Shown here: in pieces, positions 10,501-23,000 of the stretch
Layout: the number at the start of each line of letters is the position of its first letter
Position numbering within the stretch: the first letter of the stretch is position 1
Source of the DNA: Bicyclus anynana
Lineage: Eukaryota; Arthropoda; Insecta; Lepidoptera; Nymphalidae
Direction: 5' to 3'
Assembly: GCF_947172395.1 (NCBI RefSeq)
Contig: NC_069091.1
Location: 2,728,001 to 2,792,000, forward strand
Length of the DNA: 64,000 nt
The notes under the pieces: generated by a model
Seen by the model: the letters and a program-made list of their open reading frames with translations, nothing else
The model's database searches: none
What the model was told of the DNA's origin: nothing
Position numbers and translations under genes: made by a program

Positions 10501-13500
10501 TAAATATATTTACTCTCTGCCTTGGCACTACAAGTTTATTTTTGTATCTGTTAGAACGTGCCATAATGTCTTCCATATTAAAGAAATTATTTTTATGTTT
10601 ATGGACAAAGACAGAGAGCTCCAGAATATAAAGGCATGGCAAAGGAAGAATCTTCTTACTCTTAAACAATGGTTTACATGACTGTAGAGGATCTGCTCCA
10701 CATATACACCGTATACATTTTTTCTGGATTCTAAAGACTTTTATGAAATCAACCGAATTTCCCCATAAGATAAGTCCGTAGCGTAAGAGAGAGGAGACAT
10801 ATCCATGGTAAGCATTGAGTGCTGAATCTTTTGAAGTACCCCTTTTAAGTTTATACAGAACATACTTTAAACATTTACTTTAACTTTAACCACTTGTCTG
10901 CACAAACTGTCCAAGCAAAAAACACCAGAATGCGCCAACTGCCCACCTCGCGCGACCGATTTCGCGATTTTATGAACACAAAACATAAGTATCTATACAC
11001 CACATTAAATCACTAATTTTTAATTCATGCATCATCGATAGAAATCTATATCTATACCAATATCACAAAGCTGAAGAGTTTGTTTGTTTGATTGAACGCG
11101 CTAATCTCAGGAACTACTGGTCCGATTTGAAAAATTCTTTCAGTGTAAGATAGCCCATTTATCGAGGAAGGCTATGGGCTATATATTATCCCCATATTCC
11201 TACGAGAAAGGGAACCACGCGGGTGGAACCGCGCGGTCAGCTAGTATTGAATAAAACTATGTAGGAAGACCTCGAGAGAGGTCTATGTCCAGCAGTGGAA
11301 GTTCATCGGCTGATAATGACGATGATGATGAATGTTAAATAAATTAAAAAGTAAAGATTTGGCGGTACGTCTTTGTCGGTAGGGTGGTAACTAACCACGG
11401 CCGAAGAAGCCTCCCACCAGCCAGACCCATTAAGGGCCATCAATCGGCCTTATCGGGGATCGAACCTAGGACCTCCGTCTGGTAAATCCACCACGCATTC
11501 TACTGCGCCATGGAGGCCGTCATAACGAAGTAAAACTGCTAGGCGTACTTTAGTATTATAATATCAGGTTTTGAATCCTATGAATAAATACGTATTTTCT
11601 ACATTATTAAAGAATTACCTTACAATAAATAATGATTAAATTACCATAAGAATAATTATTATTATTGTTTCTGTATTATCAAATTCACATGGCTTATAAA
11701 AAACATTATAATGGGGCCGTATAATTATCTATATATAGAATTATAGATTAAACAAATAATACAAGGAAACTAAAATACACGTTCTTATATCTTTTTAATA
11801 TAAAATACTGGAAAATTTAAAAAAACAATATAATTATTTTAATTGTAACCTACTTGCCTTAACTAAAAATAGGCAAGGCAAAATAATCCAATTATATGGT
11901 CTGTGAGAATTTCGGTAATACGGCGCGGCGATATGAGACTAGTCGTCGAGGTTTTGTTTTTTTTTATCAATCACAAGTTAACCCTTGACTGCAAAATCAC
12001 CTGATGGACAGAAACCGAAAGGTTCCGATAGTTTCTACTCGGCATCAAACCGCAACGCTTAAAATATGTCCAACAGTGCAATTCATAGACGTTGTAGGGG
12101 CACCCCCAGGGGATCATTCATCCGCCGAATGTCAAATTCTCAAACAAATAGTTTAATTTGGACACTCAGCGGTAGGTAATTACAGCTCCACTGTAATTAT
12201 CTATATCTATACTTATAATAAAATATACCTTTTCTAATTAAAAATTTATCATCATAATCGGACTACTCAGTAAAAAGTTACACGTGTGCTTACATAAAAA
12301 ATATATACACGTCGAACTATTTAAACTTCTTCTTGTTTTTCGTCGGTTGAAAACTGTAGCAGGTCATCATCATCATCATCATATCAGCCGATGGACGTCC
12401 ACTGCAGGACATAGGCCTTTTGTAGGGACTTCCAAACATCACGATACTGAGCCGCCTGCATCTAGCGAATCCCTGCGACTCGTTTGATGTCGTCAGTCCA
12501 CGTGGTGGGGGGTCGTCTGTTTGTGTTTATGTTGATCGGGCATCACGCTGAAACTACTGAACGAATTCCAATGAAGCTTGGCACAAATTGAGAACATAAT
12601 ACGTAACACTAAAAGTATCCTTCACTTTTAGTCGAGAAAACAGGGGTTGAAAGTTTGTATGGAGAGTCCTTAATTTTTCTAGTCCCATTTGTAAAAAATT
12701 GGTGTGTGAAATCCTAGAAAAATATTAAAAATAATAAAATACACGATTTTTTAAAATTTTACCCCTAAAGAGTTAAAAAGGAATTGAAGTTTTTTATAAT
12801 ATAAATCGTTCATGTTTTAAGTTATAGTTTTGTATAATGGTTAGTGAATTACGTATAAAACATGCGAAAATATAAATGGAAGGGGGTAGAAATAGGGGTG
12901 GAAAATTTATATCGATTTCCACGCGAACGAAGTCGCGGGCGTCCGCAAGTTGTTTAATAAAAGGAAACACAAAATAGTCCACTTACGTAGTAGCTCATAC
13001 TGCGGCAACCATCGAACTCTCAGAATGTTCCCCGTCAGGTTTCCCTGCTCAGCACTGTCCTCGTACTTCCATATGACGCGTTGCTTCAGCTTCGAGAGAG
13101 AGTTGACTATCATCTCTTCCTTGTACTTCGGCAAAGTGGCCGTCCGTATGAGCGAGCCGAAGCTGAAGAGAACTACGCCATGTTCGGATTCGTTCAGGAA
13201 CTTTTCGATGTACTGGAAAAGAAACAATAAATGTCTATGCTTAGTGATACCATCATCTTGAGACGTACTTAAGTGGGAGTGTTTCGCTGATTCATGAAAT
13301 GCTACACCATTCCATGTTAGAAGTTATATGTCAACACAAAAAAATAGTAGAATAGAATAGAATATATTTTGATTTGTCCACACACAAGTAATAAAAGAAA
13401 AAAATTAAGAAACATAAAGGAACAGAGTAATAAACAACAAAACTAACATAGAAGGTAAACTAAATTAAAAAATCAGGTAGGTAAAAAAATTAATAAATAA

Positions 13501-16500
13501 AAAATACAAGTCAACCCGTAAAGTGAACGATCTGCCGCAGATATAGACTGTAGACTCTTATATAATACCAAGCGTCTATTCTTTGGTCTTACTCTCCCCT
13601 TATATATACTTGCATCGCCCCATGCCCCATGATCATCATCATCATCTGCTTTTCCTTATCTAAGCTAAGTGAGATCGGCAAAATATGTCAATATCTGTTA
13701 TTCTCTTCGATATCATTCTTTAACAACTCTCACTCATTCCAACCATCCAATGCCCCATTTAGAATAGCTCGTAATTATGCAAAACGCTAACCCGCGTATC
13801 AGTTTTGTCTATGCGTCTAAATCCTCCTTTGTTTTTCGTGATTCATGAAACACAGGCTGATCAACAAGATTGTAACTTACGATATTGTAATTGTCTAGTT
13901 TATAAATGCCTGTACCTATATTACGCATGTAAATATGTTAAGGGCCCTACTCACATATCTGCCGCAGGGGCAATCTAGGGTGCACGGCGGTTGTGCCGAT
14001 ATCGGGAGTATCTCTACACACTTGCCTGCCGTGCAGTGTTCCAGAATAAGCCGAGCTGAGCACACATATTGAGAATGGGGATCAAGGATAGTCTCGTGCC
14101 CCTGCCGCCCTGCCGCAGGGCCATCTTCCCAAATTGCCCCGGCATGCCTATACATATCACAATTAAGGATGCAATTAAGGATCCACTCCTACACCCTAGA
14201 TTGCCCCTGCGGCAGATGTGTGAGTAGGGCCTTTTAAGTATCTTTCCTGTTAATTGCACTACCATACTTTCATTTTTCAAATGACTGAATCATTTGGAAT
14301 TTTACACACCGGTTTTTAGAATAAAAATCTAAAATGTACCAGTTATTTTAATTTTTTTTATTGTTGTCATTGTGGTTGAGGTAGGAAAGTCCAAAAATTA
14401 TGGAAATCAAATCAAAGCCGCCAAAGCTACGTGTTTGAAATCTATAAACTAAGCGGTGAGTAAAATGTTTGTCACTTCTGACCTTAGATTAAGTTCATTG
14501 GTACTTCCTTATCGATAAAGGTTTGTAGGCCGCCCAAAAATACATTATTATTCTGCAGTCGCCGCGACCGGTACTTTAGAATGTGCGATTTATGTAGGTT
14601 ATCGTGGCGAAAAAGTTTATGGAGGTCAACGCCTTTTGTTTATATTATGGCGCGAAAAGAGCCTAATGGCCTACCCTACCTCAATTTCATCAACGTTCAG
14701 TTCAAGCTTACAACATCTTGGTTTTCAAAATCTCATATTAACATCTGCTAATGCAACACTGCATTATTCTTCAGATGTTAATGTTCAAATACCACCTACA
14801 CCTACCTTAGGGATAACTTCCCTAGTTCGAGCCAAATGCATCCTCCCAACTTCTATCTCTCCTGGCACGAGAGGCGTAGGACCGTTCAAAGCGTGATATC
14901 TATTCAACAACATCAGAGATATACTTCATCCAATATCCTCTACATCAGAAATTTTCCTACCAAAATGATTCTCTATCCTGCTTCATTTCGTAACGGAACC
15001 ATAGTTTGTAAAATATCTACAAAAACGTATTTTCCATTCGTTGCCTAAAGGTCATGGGTCATCAATGGCATATACGAGGGGTTGTCGGCAACTCCAAAGC
15101 GGTCAGCAGACCATGGCATCTAGTTGCTAGTTATCATAGCAATGACCGGTGCGTTTATCCCATACACGTGTAGAAGACCCAATATACAGACCCAATATAC
15201 GATCACTGTTGAAGTTTTCCAGAAATACTACGTCGTATTCTTTCATCAAGGCTTCCTTTAACGGTTAAAGGACAGCCGTTCTGTAGATTTTCAACACCGC
15301 ATCACTTAAAGGTTGATAGTGCCACAACTGCTTCATTAAACGCCCTATTATCGGAAAGTGCTGCAATTTGAAGAACTTCTCGAACAGTGTCAAATTAAAG
15401 ATGTCCTTTCCAGGAGAGTGACCTCCAAAGCTGACGTTAGTGTAATTAGTAAGTGGATTTTTGATGGGGTAGAATGAGGCCACTGAGACACGGTGACCTC
15501 TTTTAGCTAGCCTTCGTAGAAGCGGCTCGAATACCCTTTGGGGGCTTTCGCCGATGTGAGGAAAAAGGCTGAGAATCCGAGCACTGTACACATACGAGTA
15601 GTCGGAAAGCGAGAATATCGCACTAGTATTAATAAAAACAAGCGTAGAACGCATTTCTTACACCCACTTCTCAAAGTCTTGAATGAAATCTTTTGTAATC
15701 TATTTCTGAAACTTTATTAGTAGAGACGTCATAATATCGTAACTGGCTTTTCGGTAATCGGCATAGTTTAAATTTTGAGTTTCTTCGCAAATTTTGATTA
15801 ATACTTAATCCTCTTTGAGAATATTACCGTTTATCCCATACACGTGTAGATGACCCAACATACAATCAGTGTTGAAGTTTTCCAGAAACACTACGTCGTA
15901 TTCCTTCATCAGGGCTTTCTTTAACTATTATTATTAATTATTTTAATATTAATATTCTCAAAGAGGATTAATACTTAATCCTCTTTGAGAATATTACCGC
16001 GCCTTAATTCCATTTACTGATTATTTTATTAATATACTGAAGATATGCAAAGTAGTAGGCACAAGTATTCATTCAGGCTCAAATTTACTCTGTGTTCAGG
16101 CTCCCAAATGCACGAAATTTACTCTTAGGACAGCATTATGTAGTTAAATAAATATTGTATTGACAGTCTGTTGTTGATATGAAGTATATTGAGATTGAGT
16201 TATTGACATAAAACAACTATACATTATACTTAAAACCATAGCTTAAAATCCCATTCAAAAATTCATCATCCAAGACAATTAATATGAAAAAGATATATTT
16301 TAACCATTCTGTACCCTTAAATGTATGATTTTAACTAAGTAATTTTATGTAGTAACTCTATGTCTAATAAGTACTAATCCCTGACGAACAGAAATACAAC
16401 GTCTCATTAGATAGTAGGTAGTCATTAAACTTGGACACCTAACAATTTATCTTCGTGGAATTCGTTATTATGATACCAATTTAATTAGGTATACCTATAC

Positions 16501-19500
16501 TCTTTAACGACTCGATTTTGACTAAAAATGCATTATCAGATTCAGAAATAATCGTGTAAATAAATAAATTAATTAAAAAAATAAAAAAAACTGAACAGAA
16601 AAAAAACAAGCTCAGTCCAGAAGTATAGAAAGCAATTAGAAAACAGTCGGGACCTATTAAATAATGTAGAAGAAAATCATTCTATCCAGTATCTAAGATC
16701 CCTACTGTTTTCTAATTCGAGTAATTCGAGTCTATAGCGTCTCACAGTCTACTTGTTATTTTTTTTTAGTTTCACCTATCTAAGAACACTTGGGTTATAG
16801 AGACAAATCTAACGATATCCTAATTACGTAAATTCGTTCAGTGGTTTGGAAGATATGAGGTAATAAAGAATATTACATACATAGATACATACATACATAC
16901 ATACATACAAACATACATACAAGATACGCGCGAAAAACATAACCCTTTTCTTCCTTCTTGCAGTCGGGTAAATACTAAACCAGTATATGTGCCAAATTCA
17001 TCCAAGACCGTAACGAACATTACGTAAACAAACATACAAACTTTCATATTTATAATAGCTATCAGGAAGTTCTAAAAAGCTCAGCAGGCTGATTATGTAT
17101 CTCGACGTATCACTTCTAACTGTGTAACGCAAAGCTAAATTGAACACTAGAGTGTTTTTGCAATTCCGATTATGTAAGACAAAAGACAGCCACAATGCCT
17201 AGTGATATCGTTCTAGGCGCAAAATTTTATCGACATTATGCGACTCAATAAAATACACCCTTTCCCGGTACTACTTACTACGGGTGCGGCATACTTTTGC
17301 ACATATACGCATTATACTTGATTTTGCTGTTTGTCTGTGGTGAAGTGAAGTGCCATAGTTTCTTTGTTGGTAAACAAAGCCGTATTAAAATATTAATAAA
17401 AAAATTGGTTTCGTTGGATCAAAGTACTTGCTGCTAGTTTTTTGTTTTCAATAGAAGTAATGTATTAATCATTTTATCGTATACATTTTTATTAGTGTTA
17501 ATAGTTAATTTATCAAAGTAAACGGCCACTTTTACATAAAACATTATCTACACGAAAGTTCTTCAAAGTTTTATCGTCTGCCTATGATTAATTTAATGGT
17601 CGTTGTGATAATATGTAAAGTATATTTTATAGTGTTTTGTATATTAAAGTTTATCGCTTGCAACTAAAGATGTCCGGGAAACTCAATGATCGCCAATTGG
17701 AACTCTAATTGGAGATTGCAGAGTGCCACCCAAACTTGGCGATGGGTTGTTTTGGAGGGCCTTTGGAAAGTCAGGCTACTAAATAAACCTTCCGTGTTCG
17801 CGTCTGCCAGTGGCGTTGTGTAAGTTATCACATATCTATATTCTATATTATTATTTTAAAGAGGATGAGAGGAAATTTTTGATATTGTAGGGGGTAATCT
17901 CTGGATCTTAGCGATAAGGCCGCCTTTTGTATGCTGATCTCTTCCTAATTTGTTTTTTATTTCACTTGTTTTTGTCTTTGTGGTGTGCAAATAAAGTATA
18001 TTTATCTTTTATCTTTTTATCTACTAAACCGATTTTGAAAATTCTTTCACCAACAGAAAGTCACATAACTTGTGAGTGTAATAGGCTATATTTTATCCCT
18101 ATAGTCCCAAGGGAGTGGGAACTATGCAGGTGGAACCGTCAAGCATCAGATAGTAATTATATTCAATTGAAATTCATAATTTTCTATTTTAAGCTTAACA
18201 TAATACTTGGTTTTGTGACTAGCATATTGCATTAAGAAGCCTTTAAGTTCTAAGCATTAAGTACAACACGAATAATCAAAATCAAACTTTGTCTTTTTAT
18301 GCAGATGTATTAGAATTGTTTGTATTTGTAGGTTTTTGTTTTAGTTACATTAAGGCTAAATATAAAATCCTACCTTGATTAGTAATTTTTTTATGATTGA
18401 GGCTAGCCACTTAAAATAATTAATTCAAATTTCAATTACAATATATAGTTAAGTTAAATCCTACAAGTATATGTATCTCCTACAAAACTGGATAAAATAT
18501 AAGGCAAATCAAAAAACAAAAGAGCTCAGTTTAATCCCATAAAAGCCCAGTTGCTGCAGAGACTAGAGGGTTTGCCAGGGATATAGGTCCATAAGCACAG
18601 CAATGGCCCAGTGGATGTAACCATGTAATTTGTACTTTATATTTTCCACCATGTAATTTGTACTTTATATTTTCTTTTATTATGTACATGTTCAGCTTAA
18701 TAAATATTGCACATTTTGATTTGTTAAATATCATCATTTTGATTTGTTAAATATCACATATAATGAATATTGTTATCATTTACAATAATGTATTGTTTAT
18801 GATAACAATATTCATTAACCTGAAACTAAAGGATCACAAACATTCTTCGTCTGAAAAGAAGCTCAACATAAATACAACAAAGTATTATTTTTGTTATCAC
18901 CATCTCACAGAAATATATTGTAGAACCAAGTAATATACCTGAGGTATAAATATATCAATTAACCCCCCCCCCCCCTAGATTTGTCATTTATATAAACTCT
19001 TAATCAAGATATAATACATAGGCCATTTCTTATCTCAATATTCCCACAGGAATGAGATCTACTTAAAGAAACCGGGGGCATATGTAGTTCATGTAATAAA
19101 AAAATATTTTCTACATTTCAGATCAACATGAAGATGTGGGCTCTAAACTTTGAGTGCCAGGGACTGACTATGGAAGTCTCCATGTCGCTGGTCACCATTG
19201 AGGTGCAAAACACCTTGAAAAAATTGGTGATTCTGAATCCTTCATCTCTATGAACGATTCATGAAGAAAGAATTAAACAAACATTTAATGAACAGATTTT
19301 TTATAAGATTATTATCAATAAGAGAAAATTGTCAAATATAATTTCATTTTAATTTAATATAGTTAATTATGACATCACTGTATATAAAGAATATGATTAT
19401 TATCATTTGGTTAATTTCAGTATTACATAGTATTAGATAAAAATTTTATTGTAAAATTGCACATCAAAATATGTTTTATTATCTATTATTAGGAGGAAAT

Positions 19501-20000
19501 ATTATTTAACTATTATTATTATCCCTAATAGCCCAGTGAATGTGACCTCTGCCTCCAATTCCGGAGGGTGTGGGTTCGAACCCGTTCCGGGGCACGCACC
19601 TCCAACTTTTCAGTTGTGTGCATTTTAAGAAACTAAATATCACGTGTCTCAAACAGTGAAGGAAAACATCGTGAGGAAACCTGCATACCAAAGAATTCTC
19701 TTAATTCTCTGCATATGTGATGTCTGCCAATGTAATCCAAATATGCTGGCCCATATTCGGCTCCTGTCAGAATGAGAGGGGTTAGGCATTGGCCTTCCCT
19801 TACCTTATCAGCCGATAGACGTCCACTGCTGGACATAGGCCTCTTACATGGACCTCCAAGCACAACGACCTTGAGCCGCGAACATCCAACCAACCGACCA
19901 ACCACGCTTTCCAGTGCGGGGTTTCCCAAGTGCGGGTAGGCACTAACCCCTCTTACTGGGGGAGACTCGAGCTCAGCAGTGAGCCGAATATGTGTTTATA

Positions 20001-20039
<39 letters not shown>

Positions 20040-23000
20040 ATTATTTAAGTAATTGTAAAAGAAAAAATTGAATACTACATTAGTTGTTTATCTATACAAT
20101 TCAATAATTTTAAGAACAAAACATGTGCCTACCACATTGTAGGAAATAAATAAATAATGATTTGATTAAAAACAATGTTGTTTAATGTTAAGCAGGTAGG
20201 GCCAGGTAGTTCTTTCTATATTTGTGTAACATCTATTACTTAAAAATAAAAAATATATTAACTTGTGTTGGTATTTTTTATTCAGACTTGATATAATTGT
20301 TGTTGACAAATTTTGTTATAATATATATCTTTCATTCTTTAGTTTAATTTAATCAAGAAACGACCCTACTTACACATATAGGTACCCCCTCTAACAAAAA
20401 TAGACTGAAGTATAGGTAAATATTTAACAAAAATGTAAATTAAAAATTAATTATAGATTAATTAAAAACATGGCTACAATTTGAATTATCAACTTTAATA
20501 ATTTGCTTCAAAATAAAAACACATACGCGTGGCGCAGTAAGTAGTGCTCCTGCATCCACGGTCATGGGTTCGATTCCCACACCTGGAAAATATTTGTGTG
20601 AAGAGCATGGGTTTTTTCCAGTGTGTGTGTATTTATACATTATATAAGTATTTATAGGTAGTATATAAATGTAAATGAATATTATAATATCAACTATCTT
20701 AGTACCCACAACACAAGCTACTCTGTATGCCTACTTTGGGGCTAGATAGTGCTTTGTATGGTTTAAGTATAAATAATTATACGGTCACGAAAAAATATAT
20801 CCAGTCCTTTGTCTGCATAGCTTGAGGGTTCTAGCAACTTGTTATCATGGTTTTGAGTGAGGAATCCTTGGACAATACTGCCATCACAAGGATTACTGTT
20901 TTCTGTATCCAGCCCTTGATCTAACAGCCAAGTGAAAGCTTCTTTAGGTGTTCGTTGAAACATTGTTAAGCTCTTCACTTCTTCAAAATTATTAGTGATT
21001 CTCCTAGAAAAATAAATCATAATGTAGGTATACATGGTACTGCCCAACAAGTTCTTATAAAGTAGGTATATAATATACTGACCTGTGATAAGTCTCCTCC
21101 TTCGGCTGCATAGCTTGAGGGTTTAGGAAACCAGAGTTCATGGTTTTGGAGTGAGGAAACATTTTACAATATGCACCCAACTACAAGGCTCCACCGTATT
21201 TCTGACACAGCAATGTTGTGCATATCTTCATGGGATCTAGGAGCAGCTCCCAAGATGGGGGTCATCATGCAAACATTGGTCACCTGAAAGAATTGAAGTG
21301 TGTATTGCAATGTATTATGTATTTTGCCTACATAAAAGTAACAGTTATATATAATTTATAGTATATAATTTATATTTGGATCCTTTAATTTCATTAACTG
21401 ACAGTTATACCTAAGCAACAGCTTACCTAACAACCAACAGCGGTCCCTATTGGGCAGGTTTTCCTCAAGTGGTCTTATTGCACCTGTTCCATATTTACAA
21501 GTCATAAGATGCACCACCAAATTGAGCATCCACTATGTTATTATTAGATTGGCATCAAATATATCTGAAATATTAATTGACAATATATAAATAAGTTAAT
21601 GTTTAAATAAAAGGAGGTACCATGCTTTTATTCAATTCTAATTGTTAGCCTCCTAGTAGCTCTTGGCTTGTAGGCCGAACTATTGTCACATGGGTGCAAT
21701 CAATGCATCCTAATACCCGGGCAATCCAAATTTTTTCTTAAATCTGTAAGTAGATGTTAATCTAGATTAAGCACCTGGGTATATGTCTATTTACAGTAAC
21801 ATCCTGTGATATGAATAAGCACTCTGTGTATTATTTATTAATCTCAATCAATAATCAATCTCATTTTGCAAATAAGTTTTTATGCAAAATCAACCTATGA
21901 AAGATTCAGTGTGGTAGTGAACACAAATTAGTTGAGTCTTAGAAAAAAAAAACTAAAAATATAATGAATAGGTTATGTTAGTTTCATACTGTGCTATAAG
22001 TTAGTTTCATACTTACTTATTTATAATGATTTTGTGTTTAATGCAAAGGGAACTTAACACATTTTTTTTAAACAGCTGGGGTATTCAGGAGCGTCAGCGA
22101 CTTCATGTAGGCATTTGCTAAAAGATGCCTTAGCCATCACAAAGCCATTTGTATGATCCATTGGCATAAAAGTTTAAAGCTGCCAAGACAAGTAAATAAT
22201 ATTCAATGGTTTAATTTAGGTTCTTAGGATGACAGTGACCGATCTTTAGATAATATTATTTGTTTCTTACAATCTAACACAAATACTACTGGACTGATTA
22301 TAAAAAATCTTTCACCATTGGTAAGCTACAGCACAGAGTAATATAGGCTATATAAAATATAGCCCGTATTACTCTGTGCTACCCCATATTTCCACAGGAA
22401 CGGGAACTACACCGGCCAAACTATGGTGTGTCTGCTAGTACTGAATAAGCCTACTCCAAATCTTAAACCAACTTATCCTATGATGGAAGCTCACCATATA
22501 AAAATACCATATTCAGCTCACTGCTGAGCTCGAGTCTCCTCTCAGAATGAGAGGGGTTAGGCCCATAGTCCACGTCCACAAGAAAATTCCTTCATTCATT
22601 CATATAACTTACTTATCTCTAATTCATTGCGAACAGCAGTTGTTCGAAGACTTTGTATTTCTTCTAAAACCTGCTGGTATCGCGACACGAAAGTTTTGCA
22701 ATGAACTCGACAAAGACATCTTTTTCGTTCCGTTTCCGCGTACAATACAAATGCTACATGCATTGTATTGTACATGGCAATGTCAATAAACACTACAAAA
22801 ATAACACAATTAATTAAATTCACTTCAACTAACTCTAAAACTGTAATTCTGCTTTATGAAATAAGTATGTAGGTAGGTACCTACTATATATTCTCAACTT
22901 TCGTCATATTTTACATGAAAAACTTTTCTAATTCTGATTTTATTGACTTACAAACTAATACCTTACTTACAAGGTATAGTACAAAATTCAAAAAAATCCT

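Larger units (their letters stand above)
10061..12986 (-). other. UGT intron 2 (between exons 2 and 3)
   Basis: The intron holds a LINE remnant next to the exon 3 acceptor, a Helitron-like copy, SINE fragments, RTE-type LINE tail pieces and a Helitron-like 3' end about 35 nt inside the exon 2 donor. No gene seen. About 11530-11950 and 12060-12360 contain nothing identifiable. Confidence 0.8.

Noticed and set aside
19118..19252. Plus-strand open stretch after a ttcag acceptor as a coding exon
   Set aside because: It reads MKMWALNFECQGLTMEV... to a stop, but no partner exon or family was recognised. It may belong to the Harbinger remnant and is too weak to annotate.
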